A stretch of 64,000 nucleotides of DNA, taken from the NCBI GenBank assembly GCA_963804595.1, contig CAWDQZ010000004.1:62001-126000 (forward strand). Direction: 5' to 3'. The first letter of the stretch is position 1, and each line of letters begins with the position of its first letter. Below the pieces are notes generated by a model. That model ran no database searches and was not told the origin of the DNA. It saw only the letters and a list, made by a program, of their open reading frames with translations. This document shows, piece after piece, positions 1 through 9,474 of this stretch. The stretch comes from DASUPK01 sp963804595. GTDB taxonomy: Bacteria > Actinomycetota > Thermoleophilia > Solirubrobacterales > 70-9. A program made the translations under genes and the position numbers.

Positions 1-667
1 TCATCCGGTTCACCCAGGCGAAGGGGACGTTGCCGCGGCCCTGCGCCCGCTTGTAGTAGGCCTTGCAGACCGCGTCGTCGAAGAGCAGATGCGGCCAGGG
101 GAAGGGAACCTCGTTGTAGCGGTGGGACGCGGAGGGGCCCCGGTAGAGGTTGAAGTAGAGCCAGGCGCGGCCTCCCGGCACCAGCACGCGGTGGATCGCC
201 GCCAGCATCTGGATCGGGCGCGAGACGTGCTCCAGGACCGCGCCCGAGATCACGAAGTCGACGCTCTCGGCGTCGACCACGTCGTCGACCGACATGTCCG
301 CCTCGATCAGCTTGACCCGCGGGTCGGTGTGCTCGGACCAGGTTTCGTAGCGCCTCGGGTCCACACCGATCGCCTGGCGGGCGCCGCCGAGCTCCGGCAG
401 CAGGGCCGGAAGCCAGCCGTGCCCACAACCGAGGTCGAGGACCACCATGTCCTGGAAATCCCGATGGAGTTGGCCCTGGATCACCCTGATCCGTGCCTCG
501 GCCTTCTCGCGCTGGCTCTTCTGATCGCGCTGGATCGGCTTGGTCCGCAGCGGCCGCTCCCGATACTCGGACACCAGCTGCTCGAACAGCTCCAGATCGA
601 AAGGACTGCTGTAACCAGCCGCTGCAGCGGACGACGCCACGTTCTCAGCTGCCTGCTCGGCGGCCAT
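1..667 (-). CDS. Class I SAM-dependent methyltransferase (partial)
   Basis: The 3' end lies beyond the left edge; about 222 residues are visible. A charged, probably helical N-terminus (about 70 residues) is followed by the SAM-binding motif I VVLDLGCGHG at residues 75-84, the acidic ribose-binding position in IGVDPRR, and the later-strand motifs VISGAVLEHV and HRVLVPGG. These are the hallmarks of the Methyltransf_11 type of Rossmann-fold methyltransferase; the substrate cannot be read. ATG at 667 is chosen because the reading frame upstream soon leaves the gene. The gene diverges from the heparinase-like gene with only 42 bases between starts. By context it probably modifies a sugar in surface-glycan synthesis (inference). 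Confidence 0.85.
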   Translation of the reverse strand, partial: MAAEQAAENVASSAAAAGYSSPFDLELFEQLVSEYRERPLRTKPIQRDQKSQREKAEARIRVIQGQLHRDFQDMVVLDLGCGHGWLPALLPELGGARQAIGVDPRRYETWSEHTDPRVKLIEADMSVDDVVDAESVDFVISGAVLEHVSRPIQMLAAIHRVLVPGGRAWLYFNLYRGPSASHRYNEVPFPWPHLLFDDAVCKAYYKRAQGRGNVPFAWVNRM

Positions 668-709
668 CGGGGGCAGACAGGGTACAAGCGTCCGTTAACC
701 TCGCCGCGA

Positions 710-2620
710 ATGGGCCTGTTCCGTCGTTCCGGCACCTCGACTCTCGGGGAATTCGAGGTGGAGGCCTTCCGCGCAGAACGCCTGCAGCAGCCGCTGCGCC
801 AATACGAGGCCCTGCTTTCGAGCGATCGCTGGGCCGACCGATTCGTGGATGAGGTCGAGCGGACCTTGACGGAGGGCTGGAAGCGCGGCGGCCTTCCGCG
901 AGTGAAGGTGGAGCCGCCGGTCGCCTGGGGCGAGCTCTGCGCGTCGAACCGCAGCTGGCAGTTCCACCTGCAGGCCTGGGAGCCGATGTCCCTGGTGCTG
1001 TCCGCCTACGACCACCTGGGCGAGCAGCGCTACATCGACTACTGCCTGGGGCTCGCCCTGGACTGGATCACCCAGTACCCCGACCCGAGCGTCGACGGCG
1101 ACTTCGCCTGGTACGACATGGCGATCGGCCTGCGGGCCTACCGCCTCGGCTACCTGCTCGATGTGGTCAGTCGCGACCCGGAGGTCGAGGACTCATCGAT
1201 CGAGGCGCTGGCGAAGGCCGCGGTGGTCCACGCGCAGGCTCTGGCGCCGGAGGAAGGGTTCAGGGCGCACAACAACCACGGGCTCTACCAGGCGGCGGGT
1301 CAGGTCGCCCTGGCGCGCCGCTTCCCCGAGCTGCCGACGATGGGAGCGGCGTTGGACCAGGGACAGGAGCGGCTGGGGCGCATGATCCGCGCCCAATTCG
1401 CCGAGGACGGCGTCCACCGCGAGCACTCGCCCGGCTACCACTACCTGCTGCTCGACACGCTCGAGCGGCTGCTCGTCTGCGATCTGATCGAGGACCCCCA
1501 GGTGAGAGAGCTCGGTGGGAGGGCGGAGGAGGTGATGGCCTGGTTCGCGATGCCGAACCGCCGGATTCCGATGATCGGCGATACGTCCGTGCGGATCATT
1601 CACCACGAGCCCTTCGACACCTCCTCCAACGACGCGCTCCGCTTCGTCGCCACCGGTGGCGAGTCGGGCGCACCGCCGAAGAACCGGCTTCAGGCCTATC
1701 CGATCTCGGGTTACGTCGTGATGCGCGACCGCTGGCCCGAGGGGCCGGACGACTTCGCCGACTGCTCGTATCTGATGCAGATCGCCGCCTTCGAGTCATA
1801 CGCCCACAAGCACGCGGATGACTTCTCGTTCGTCTGGTACGACCGGCGGATGGAGCTGGTGGCCGATTCCGGGCGCTACGGCTACCTCGGCCAGACGGAG
1901 CCGAACTCGGAGCTCGCCCGGCAGGGGTTCATGTACTCCGACCCGAACCGGGTCTACGTGGAGACGACTCGAGCTCACAACACGGTGGAGATCGACGGCC
2001 TCAGCCACCCACGCCGCAACGTGGATCCGTATGGCTCGGGTCTGATCGCCTGGGGCGAGCAGGGGGAGCTGATGTGGAGCGAGTGTTGTGCTCGATTCCA
2101 CGACACCGTCGAGCATCGCCGGCTGCTCGTCTTCCGCCCCGGGCACTGGCTGGTGGTGGTAGATGCGCTCCAGGACGTCGAGGGCGAACCCCACGAGTAC
2201 AGCCAGCGTTTTCACTTCCCACCGGAGCTGACCGGCACCGAGCACGGAGCGCGGGTCGAGCTCGAGCTTCGCAAGAGGTCCGATCGCCTCCACCTGTTGC
2301 CTCTGCTCGAGGCCGAGCGCGCGCCGCTGGTGGTGGGCCAGCGCGAGCCGGAGCTGCTCGGGTTCGTCTCGCGGGCGGCATACGAGATGCTTCCAGCCGC
2401 CACGACTGGCTATCTGGCGCGCGATGTCCCCGAGACGGTCTTCGCGACGCTTCTGCTGCTCGGTGCCGAGGCACCGACGGCCGACACTGGCGGCAATCGC
2501 GTGGGCCGCGACGGGCGGGGCGGCGAGCTGACCTGGCGAACAGGGGCAGTGCGCCACGAGCTCAGCTTCGAGCGAAGGGACGACGACGCCGGCCTGCGGT
2601 ATCTGGAGGTCGAGGACTGA
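710..2620 (+). CDS. Heparinase II/III family polysaccharide lyase
   Basis: A 636-residue protein with the alginate-lyase-like alpha/alpha toroid in the N-terminal half and the heparinase II/III beta-sandwich in the C-terminal half. Visible motifs are HNNHGLYQ (near residue 187), HREHSPGYHY, HKHADDFSF (near 366) and AHNTVEID (near 422), the conserved Asn/His/Tyr positions of this family. Family members cleave uronic-acid-containing polysaccharides by beta-elimination. No clear signal peptide is seen, which is common when such proteins sit inside exopolysaccharide gene clusters. The frame is open far upstream, but homology-like sequence only begins at MGLFRRSG, so ATG 710 is used. It heads a + strand series with three glycosyltransferase genes, suggesting glycan trimming or maturation of the polymer made by the cluster. 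Confidence 0.85.
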   Translation: MGLFRRSGTSTLGEFEVEAFRAERLQQPLRQYEALLSSDRWADRFVDEVERTLTEGWKRGGLPRVKVEPPVAWGELCASNRSWQFHLQAWEPMSLVLSAYDHLGEQRYIDYCLGLALDWITQYPDPSVDGDFAWYDMAIGLRAYRLGYLLDVVSRDPEVEDSSIEALAKAAVVHAQALAPEEGFRAHNNHGLYQAAGQVALARRFPELPTMGAALDQGQERLGRMIRAQFAEDGVHREHSPGYHYLLLDTLERLLVCDLIEDPQVRELGGRAEEVMAWFAMPNRRIPMIGDTSVRIIHHEPFDTSSNDALRFVATGGESGAPPKNRLQAYPISGYVVMRDRWPEGPDDFADCSYLMQIAAFESYAHKHADDFSFVWYDRRMELVADSGRYGYLGQTEPNSELARQGFMYSDPNRVYVETTRAHNTVEIDGLSHPRRNVDPYGSGLIAWGEQGELMWSECCARFHDTVEHRRLLVFRPGHWLVVVDALQDVEGEPHEYSQRFHFPPELTGTEHGARVELELRKRSDRLHLLPLLEAERAPLVVGQREPELLGFVSRAAYEMLPAATTGYLARDVPETVFATLLLLGAEAPTADTGGNRVGRDGRGGELTWRTGAVRHELSFERRDDDAGLRYLEVED

Positions 2621-5001
2621 GGGTCTCCATCATCTTCAGCCCGACCGAGGGGGCACGGTCCAGGGCGGCTCGAGTCGGGGCGAGCTTGGAGGGGGTAGGG
2701 CACAGGATCACCCTACGGTCCGTGACACGGGCTCCATCCACCCTCTACCGGGTGATTCGCGACTCGCCCGAGGTCGTTCATGCGTGCGGGCGGCGCTCCT
2801 GGCGCGTCGCCCGCGTGGCCGCACGCCTGACCGGCGCCGCTGTGGTCCTCGACGTCCCGTCTGGCGCCCGGGACGGCGATCGCCGGGCCCGCCGTCTCGT
2901 TCGCGCCGGGCCGCTCGGCGTCCGCGGTGGTGCGGTGCTGGTCGAAGACGAGCGCCAGGCACACGCGGTCAGATCCGCCCTCGGGCTTCCCTACCTGCCC
3001 CCCGTGGTCAGGGGCCCCGACTCAGGAGGTGACGCTGCGGCCGTTCTCGCCGCCGTCTACGAGCGGCTCCCTCGCATTTCTCCCACTCTCGGTACGCAGG
3101 GCCGTGGCGGGCCACTCGCGAGAGTCACGACGCTGTTGCCGGCTCTCGGCAACGTTGTTCGCCCAAGCGACCTGCGCCACCCGGCCGCGCTGGCGGCCTA
3201 CCTGCGCGGGCGGTTGCTGCGGGCCGCGGGGCGCAGTCGCGAGGCGGTCCTGGCCCTGGCCCGCGCGCGCCGGCGGGACTCCGAGAACGACCGGTACGCG
3301 CTCTATCTGGCCCGAGCGATGCGCGAAGCGGGGTCGGGAAGCGATGCAGGTCAGGTGCTGACTCCGCTGGTCGACCAGCTCGGCGACGTCCACCCCCGTG
3401 TGTTGGGGGAGGTGGGGCTGGAGCTCGCCCGGCTGGGCGAACGTGAGGAGGCGCGCAAGGCGGCGGATGCGCTGCGCGCGGTCGGGGAGCGGGGCGGAGA
3501 GTCGGCGCCCGATGCGCTCGCCCAGGCGGCCCTCGTCGGCCTCGCCTGCGGGGACCTTGCGGGGGGCAGGCGGCTCGCTGCCGCCGCCGCGGAGGGGGCG
3601 CCGCGGGGCAGTCCAGCCCAGCGGGCCGCCGCGCTGGCACTGGAGCGGGCCGGAGAGCCGTCGCGGGCACTCAAGCTTGCGGAGGAGTCGGGCGCCGGGG
3701 ATCAGGTGAGCCGGGTGACCGGTCTGCTTCGCCAGCTCGGCAAAGGCTGGGCCCCATCCCTGCCGGCGATCCGGCGCTCGGATCGGGGTACTGGTGGATG
3801 TGTGCTCTACCTGCTCGAGGTCTCGATGCCCCAGGTACCGTCGGGTTACGCCTACCGATCGCGCGACGTGCTCGGGGCCCTGGCCACCGCGGGCCTGGAG
3901 CCGGTTGCGGCGACCAGGCTCGGGTTTCCGGCGAGCCGCGGCATCGCGGACTACTCCCCCGTGGAGAGCGTCTACGGGGTCGTCCACCATCGTTTCAACT
4001 TCGACAACGTTCGCCAGTACAGCGGTATCCCGGTCGACCGTCTGGCCACGGTGAATGCGGAGAGGCTGCTCGAGCTGATCGAGCGAATTCGCCCGTCACT
4101 GCTCCTTGTCGGGACCCCGAGCCTCAACGGGTCGGTGGGGCGCGCGCTGTCCTCCGCGGCGGAGATCCCCTTCGTCTACGACGTCCGCGGCTTCCCGGAG
4201 ATGACCTGGGCGGCCCGCAGGGGCGGCGCTGAAAGCGAGCTCTACCGCCTGCGCCGTGAGGCCGAAACGGGTTGCTGCGCCGAGGCCGACGCAGTGATCA
4301 CCACGAGCGAGACGATGAAGTCAGAGCTGGTCGGGCGCGGGATCGATCCGCGGAAGGTGACCGTTGTGCCGCACGTCGTGGACACGGATCGATACTCGCC
4401 CCGGCCGCGCGACGAGGCGCTGGCGCGCTCCTACGGCCTCGATCGCGGCTTCGTGGTCGGCTCCGTCACATCGCTCACCGACTATGAGGGAATCGACGAG
4501 CTCCTGCGGGCGGTGGCGCGGGCGCGTACAGAGGTAGATGTCAAGGCGCTGATCGTCGGAGACGGGCCCGCCATGGCCGCCCTCCGGAGCCAAGCGCGCG
4601 AACTTGAGATCGAGGACGCCGTCGTGTTCACGGGACGCGTCGCTCAGGAGCGGGTGATTCAGCACTATGCGCTGCTGGACGTCTTCGCTCTGCCCCGTCG
4701 CGACCTCGAGGTCTGTCGCGCGGTCACGCCGCTGAAGCCGTTCGAGGCGATGGCGATGGGCGTCCCCGTGATCGCCAGCGATCTGCCCGCGCTCTCCGAG
4801 CCCGTGGTGCGGTCCGGCGGGGGCCTGCTGGTCCCGCCGGAATCCGACGAGGCGCTGGCGACGGCCATCCTCCAGCTCGCGGATGATGTCAAGACGCGGG
4901 AGCGGCTCGGGTCGAACGCGCGGACGTATCTGGTCGCCCACCACGCTCCCGTCGTGGCGGCTGACGCGATTGGGTCAGCTCTGAGAGCTTTGCTGGGCTA
5001 G
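2617..5001 (+). CDS. TPR-containing glycosyltransferase family 4 protein
   Basis: A 794-residue three-part protein. The N-terminal ~190 residues resemble a GT-B donor/acceptor half (RVSIIFSPTEG; VVHACGRRSWRVARV). Residues ~190-385 are Ala/Arg/Leu-rich helical TPR-like repeats. From about 390 (CVLYLLEVSMPQ) to the end is a GT4 enzyme with YDVRGFPEM, VVPHVVDTDRY, a GDGPAM loop and the C-terminal EAMAMGVPVIASD nucleotide-sugar-binding segment. GT4 enzymes transfer a sugar from a nucleotide donor with retention of configuration. The upstream stop and the first plausible codon overlap (CTGA). No ATG/GTG lies where the N-terminal strand begins, so CTG at 2617 is my best start; a GTG at about 2719 is the alternative. 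It is coupled to the lyase gene. Confidence 0.82.
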   Translation: MRVSIIFSPTEGARSRAARVGASLEGVGHRITLRSVTRAPSTLYRVIRDSPEVVHACGRRSWRVARVAARLTGAAVVLDVPSGARDGDRRARRLVRAGPLGVRGGAVLVEDERQAHAVRSALGLPYLPPVVRGPDSGGDAAAVLAAVYERLPRISPTLGTQGRGGPLARVTTLLPALGNVVRPSDLRHPAALAAYLRGRLLRAAGRSREAVLALARARRRDSENDRYALYLARAMREAGSGSDAGQVLTPLVDQLGDVHPRVLGEVGLELARLGEREEARKAADALRAVGERGGESAPDALAQAALVGLACGDLAGGRRLAAAAAEGAPRGSPAQRAAALALERAGEPSRALKLAEESGAGDQVSRVTGLLRQLGKGWAPSLPAIRRSDRGTGGCVLYLLEVSMPQVPSGYAYRSRDVLGALATAGLEPVAATRLGFPASRGIADYSPVESVYGVVHHRFNFDNVRQYSGIPVDRLATVNAERLLELIERIRPSLLLVGTPSLNGSVGRALSSAAEIPFVYDVRGFPEMTWAARRGGAESELYRLRREAETGCCAEADAVITTSETMKSELVGRGIDPRKVTVVPHVVDTDRYSPRPRDEALARSYGLDRGFVVGSVTSLTDYEGIDELLRAVARARTEVDVKALIVGDGPAMAALRSQARELEIEDAVVFTGRVAQERVIQHYALLDVFALPRRDLEVCRAVTPLKPFEAMAMGVPVIASDLPALSEPVVRSGGGLLVPPESDEALATAILQLADDVKTRERLGSNARTYLVAHHAPVVAADAIGSALRALLG

Positions 5002-5028
5002 TCTGGGGCGCGGGAAGAGGGCTGAGGC

Positions 5029-7263
5029 GTGAGCGACGATCGCGGCACTGACACTCCGAGGACGGGGGCGCGCAATCCAGGCGAGGAGGGCGAGGAGCGC
5101 GATGACCGGGCCTTCGCACTCGCCCATCGCATCGCCACCCTGGAGGCGCGAGAACGTGATCTCGCCGAGTCGATCATCGGCTACCGCGAGCAGATCGCGC
5201 GATTGAGCGCGGAACGTGGGGCGTTGGAGGAGCGGCTCGCCGAGCACGTGGAGCGGGTGGAGCAGCTCGAATGGCGTGCCAGCGATGCCGAGGCCGCGAT
5301 CGCGGATCGCGATCTTCGCACCCGGGAGCTGGAGGAGAAGCTCGGCCGCGCCCAGAAGCAGGAGCAGCGCCTGAGGGCACTCCAGTCAAGCCGCTCCTAC
5401 AGGCTCATGCGACTGTTTTGGCGGGCCAGGACCGCTGTGCAGAATTCCTTCAGCCGATCTCGCAGGCCGGGGCGTGAGGCACCACCGGCGTCGACCTCCG
5501 CGAAACCGCCAGAGGCCGGCAAGTCCACGAATGCGCGACCGCTGTCAAGTGCCGACGGCGACGTGCGAGTCCAGTCGGAGCGAGAGATCTCTCGCACACA
5601 ATCCCCGCCGACCGATCCGCGTGACCTCCGGGTAGCCGCCGTGCTCGACGAGATGTCGGCCAACTGCTTCGGCCCGGAGTGCGACCTGCTCACCTTCGAT
5701 TCCGAGCACTGGCAGCAGCAGCTGGATGAGCATCAGCCGCACCTCCTCCTGGTGGAATCCGCATGGCGCGGGAACGGGGAGTCGTGGCGCTACATGGTGG
5801 GCAGCTATCCGCGACCGGATCAGCAGGGACTTCCGAAGCTGAGGGCCCTCGTCGACTGGTGCAGGAAGCGAGACATACCCACGGCTTTCTGGGGCAAGGA
5901 GGATCCCATTCACTTCGACCGCTTCAAGGAGGCGGCGGCGCTGTTCGACTACGTCTTCACCACGGACGAGAACTGCGTGCCCCACTACGAGCAGCTCCAG
6001 CGGGAGGGAAGCGGTCCGGTCAGGGCACTGCCGTTCGCGGCCCAGCCGCGGCTACACAACCCGATCGCGATCGACGGGGAACGCAGCGATACCCCCTGCT
6101 TCGCCGGGACGTACTACCGAAACCGCCATCCGGACCGGCGACAGAGCCTCGAGATGCTGCTGGATGCCGCCCGGCCGTTCGGGCTGGTCATCTACGACCG
6201 CACCCTCGACTGGGACAACGCCTCCTTCGGCTTTCCCGAGCGCTTCCTCCCTCACGTCGTGGGCTCCCTTCCCTATTCGGAGGTCGTGCGCGAATACAAG
6301 AGCCACAAGGTTTTCCTGAACGTCAACTCCGTCATCGACTCACCGACCATGTTCTCGCGACGTGTCTTCGAGCTCCTAGCATGCGACGCGGCCGTGATCA
6401 GCACCGAGAGCGCAGGCATCGAGCGCATCTTCGGCGATCTGGTCCCGGTGGTGACGACGATGGAGGAGGCGACGGCGGCGCTGACCCGTCTGATCGGGGA
6501 CGACGACCACCGGCGGAAGACCGTCACCCGGGCACGACGCCTGGTGATGACTGAGCACACGTACAGACAGCGTCTGGCGCTGATCGCGCAGACGATGGGA
6601 TACTCGGTTTCGCCTGATCTCGGGGACGGCATCGCCGCCCTGGCGCTGATCGATGACGCGGAGCAGGCACGCAAGGTCAGCGACCTGGTGGCGGCGATTT
6701 CCTCCCAGCGATCGGTGCCGGCGGAGCTCCTGATCGGCCTGGGCCTGGACATGTCAGTCGCGGGCGACCTTCACCAGCTCTCGCATGCCGGGAGCGACGT
6801 CCGGGTCCAGATCGTGCAGCAGGATCACGAGGAAGAGCGACATCAACGATTCAGAGAGCTCGCCGGGCTTGCCTCATCTCCATGGGTGGGGATAGTCGAT
6901 CCGGCGCACGATTACGGCGAGTACCACTTCATGGACCTGCTCGTCTGCACGCGCTTCACGGAGGCGGGAGTGATTGGGAGCGCCGGGTTCGACGCGACCT
7001 CGGAGGCGGACCCGGCCAAGGGAAGCCTGGAGCTCCGGTACGTCGACTGCGTGCATCCGCACTCGGCGATCGCACAGCGCAGGCTGGTTGTCAGCCGAGG
7101 CTGGCCCGACCGCATGCCCGGCGCGGGCGAGATCCTGCGCGACTGGTCGCGCCAGGGCGTTCTCTTCTTCTCGGGGAGCGCGACCAACTTCCGGGCCGAT
7201 CCCGCCCTGGGCTTGCCGCCTCGGGCCACGGTCACCACCGCCGGCTCGGCCGTCGCCCGCTAG
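5029..7263 (+). CDS. Coiled-coil CgeB-like glycosyltransferase
   Basis: 744 residues. Residues ~20-115 form a long heptad-rich coiled coil ending in the basic amphipathic segment SRSYRLMRLFWRAR. Residues ~190-520 match the CgeB / Glyco_trans_1_2 type: HLLLVESAWRGNGESW, DIPTAFWGKEDP, YVFTTDENC, CFAGTYYRNRHPDR, LNVNSV and RRVFELLACDAAVIS, where the Glu of FELL is the usual donor-binding acid. Residues ~535-744 look like a degenerate GT-A-type domain (WVGIVDPAHDYGEYHFMDLL). GTG 5029 is preceded by a purine-rich GGGAAGAGGG. It lies 27 bases after the TPR-GT gene and 3 bases before the next one. A shorter paralog lies at 12624-13670, and the coiled-coil module recurs at 15778-16539. Likely cytoplasmic and membrane-associated through the basic helix (inference). 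Confidence 0.82.
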   Translation: MSDDRGTDTPRTGARNPGEEGEERDDRAFALAHRIATLEARERDLAESIIGYREQIARLSAERGALEERLAEHVERVEQLEWRASDAEAAIADRDLRTRELEEKLGRAQKQEQRLRALQSSRSYRLMRLFWRARTAVQNSFSRSRRPGREAPPASTSAKPPEAGKSTNARPLSSADGDVRVQSEREISRTQSPPTDPRDLRVAAVLDEMSANCFGPECDLLTFDSEHWQQQLDEHQPHLLLVESAWRGNGESWRYMVGSYPRPDQQGLPKLRALVDWCRKRDIPTAFWGKEDPIHFDRFKEAAALFDYVFTTDENCVPHYEQLQREGSGPVRALPFAAQPRLHNPIAIDGERSDTPCFAGTYYRNRHPDRRQSLEMLLDAARPFGLVIYDRTLDWDNASFGFPERFLPHVVGSLPYSEVVREYKSHKVFLNVNSVIDSPTMFSRRVFELLACDAAVISTESAGIERIFGDLVPVVTTMEEATAALTRLIGDDDHRRKTVTRARRLVMTEHTYRQRLALIAQTMGYSVSPDLGDGIAALALIDDAEQARKVSDLVAAISSQRSVPAELLIGLGLDMSVAGDLHQLSHAGSDVRVQIVQQDHEEERHQRFRELAGLASSPWVGIVDPAHDYGEYHFMDLLVCTRFTEAGVIGSAGFDATSEADPAKGSLELRYVDCVHPHSAIAQRRLVVSRGWPDRMPGAGEILRDWSRQGVLFFSGSATNFRADPALGLPPRATVTTAGSAVAR

Positions 7264-7266
7264 GCC

Positions 7267-9474
7267 ATGTCCCAGTCGTCGTCCGGCGTTCGCAACGGGC
7301 TGCATGTTGCCCTCTACGCCGAGGTCGACATGAACTTGATCGACGGCTCGTCGGTCTGGGTGCAGTCCGTGGCCCAGATGCTGACCACGCTCCCGTGGGT
7401 CAACGTCTCGGTGTTGCTGCGGTCGGCGGAGAAGCGCGACCTCCTCACGGGCCCGCTCAGGGAGCACCCCCGAATCGAGTTGGTCGAGCCCGAGTCTCTC
7501 GGCCGCCAAGGAGCGCTTGATCCGGGTGCCGCGATGGACTGCCTGAGGTCCCTCGACTCCGAGCATGGGTTCGACCTGGTGATGCTGCGAGGGCGAGGGG
7601 TGAGCGCGGAGATCTGCCGGGCCAACGCCTTTCCGGGGCGCCTCTGGGTCTACTACCTGACCCCACACGACTACGAGCCCGGCAACGAGGTCGAGCACCT
7701 GCGGCTGATCGCACCGGCCAGCGCGCGCATCCTCTGTCAGACCGAAGCGATCGAGGCAATGGCGGAGGCCGCGGTGGCGGACAACCGGCACAAGCTGATG
7801 CTGCTGCCTCCGATGATCCCATCGCCCACCTCGCCGCCGCCCAAACGCGCAGAGACCGGGTCCCTGAAGCTGCTCTACGCCGGCAAGATCGCCCCCGAGT
7901 ACTACTTCCTCGAGATGGTGGAGACGTTTCGTCGCCTCCGCCGAACCCATCCGGACGCGGAGCTGCACGTCGTAGGGGACAAGCTGCACAACCCACCCGT
8001 CGATCCGGGCTTCAGACCGGCCGCGCAGGCCGAGCTCGACGAGACCGAGAACCTCGTCTGGCACGGCGGCCTTTCCCGGGACGCCACCCTCGAGCTGATG
8101 CGTGAGGCCGACGTCGCTCTCTCGGTTCGCCACCCGATGATGGACAAGGAGCTCGCCACGAAGCTTCTCGAGTACGGCGCCGCGGGCTGCGCGGTGATCC
8201 TCAACCGGACTCCGATCTACGACCAGCTGCTGGGACCCGACTACCCGCTGTTCGCCACCGATCCCGGCGAGGTCCTCGAGCTGCTTCGCCGGCTCGCGGA
8301 TGAGCCTTCACTCCGCGACAGGGGGGCCGAGCGCTGTCTCGGGGTGAGCCGCGAGTACACGTTCGAACGGGTCGCCGCACGGGTTGAACCTCAGCTGCGC
8401 GATCTGGTCGGCACGTTCCCGCGATCGTCAAGGGGCGACACCAGGCCTCATCTGGTGATCGCGGGGCACGACTTCAGGTTCCTGGGCTCGATCCGTGCTC
8501 ATGCGGAAGCCAGCGGGGCGCACCTGCGCTGGGACGTCTGGCCAGGGCACGACCAAACGAACAAATCGGCCGGCGAACAGCTCGGCAGGTGGGCCGACAC
8601 CGTGTTCTGCGAGTGGTGCCTGGGGAACGCCGTCTTCTACAGCAGGAACCTGAAGCCGAAGCAGCGGCTGGTGGTCCGCTATCACAGGCAGGAACGCGAG
8701 ACCGACTATCCGGCCTCCGTCGAGATCGACCGGGTGCACCGCATGGTCTTCGTGGGGCGCCATCTGCTCGACGAGGCAGCGGAGTGGTTCGGATGGCCCG
8801 AGGAAAAGCTGCTGGTCGTCCCGAACGCGATCGACGTCGAAGCGCTGCGGCGCCCCAAGGTTCCCTGGAGCTCCTTCAACCTGGCGCTGGTGGGCTACGT
8901 GCCGGAACGCAAGCGGCTGGACCGGGCGCTGGACCTGCTCGAGCGGCTTCGCAGCCACGATGGCCGGTTCCGCCTGCTCCTCAAGGGACGGCACCCCGAG
9001 GAGCATGGCTGGCTTTGGAAACGCGAGGACGAGAGGCGCTACTTCCAGGAGCAGTTCCGGCGCATTCGCGGCTCGCCCCTCCTACGTCAGGGGGTGTCGT
9101 TCGAGCCCTACAGGGAGGGCATCGGGGGCTTCCTACAGAAGGCGGCCTTCGTCGTCTCGACCAGCGATCACGAAGGCCACCAGGTTTCGATCGCGGAGGG
9201 AATGGCCTCCGGCTGCGTTCCCGTCATCCTGGAGCGACCCGGCGCCTCGGAGCAATACGACGAACGCTGGGTCCATCAGACGCCCGAGGGCGCGGCGAGG
9301 GCCATCATCGAGCTCGTCGAAGACGACCTCCTGAGGGCGGAGCAGATTCGGGCCCGTGAGAACGTCCGGCGCTGGAGCCTCGAAGCGATCATGCCCGTCT
9401 GGGATGAGCTCCTCTCTCTGCCGTCACCGAGACCGGATGGGACTCGGCGGCGAGCGGCCGAGGTGCTCGGCTAG
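7267..9474 (+). CDS. Tandem double GT-B glycosyltransferase
   Basis: 735 residues containing two complete GT-B units. Unit 1 (about 12-375) has HVALYAEVDMNLIDGSSVW, a donor domain LLYAGKIAPEYYFLEM, ELHVVGDK and KLLEYGAAGCAVILNR. Unit 2 (about 395-720) begins HLVIAGHDFRFLGSI and carries VVPNAIDVEAL, ALVGYVPERKRLDRA, VVSTSDHEGHQVSIAEGMA and GCVPVILER, the last two being the GT4 E-x7-E-type region. Two units in one chain suggest successive transfer of two sugars or a dimer-like arrangement. It starts 3 bases after the preceding stop, so it is co-translated. Its stop shares CTAG with the stop of the convergent gene. Confidence 0.85.
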   Translation: MSQSSSGVRNGLHVALYAEVDMNLIDGSSVWVQSVAQMLTTLPWVNVSVLLRSAEKRDLLTGPLREHPRIELVEPESLGRQGALDPGAAMDCLRSLDSEHGFDLVMLRGRGVSAEICRANAFPGRLWVYYLTPHDYEPGNEVEHLRLIAPASARILCQTEAIEAMAEAAVADNRHKLMLLPPMIPSPTSPPPKRAETGSLKLLYAGKIAPEYYFLEMVETFRRLRRTHPDAELHVVGDKLHNPPVDPGFRPAAQAELDETENLVWHGGLSRDATLELMREADVALSVRHPMMDKELATKLLEYGAAGCAVILNRTPIYDQLLGPDYPLFATDPGEVLELLRRLADEPSLRDRGAERCLGVSREYTFERVAARVEPQLRDLVGTFPRSSRGDTRPHLVIAGHDFRFLGSIRAHAEASGAHLRWDVWPGHDQTNKSAGEQLGRWADTVFCEWCLGNAVFYSRNLKPKQRLVVRYHRQERETDYPASVEIDRVHRMVFVGRHLLDEAAEWFGWPEEKLLVVPNAIDVEALRRPKVPWSSFNLALVGYVPERKRLDRALDLLERLRSHDGRFRLLLKGRHPEEHGWLWKREDERRYFQEQFRRIRGSPLLRQGVSFEPYREGIGGFLQKAAFVVSTSDHEGHQVSIAEGMASGCVPVILERPGASEQYDERWVHQTPEGAARAIIELVEDDLLRAEQIRARENVRRWSLEAIMPVWDELLSLPSPRPDGTRRRAAEVLG

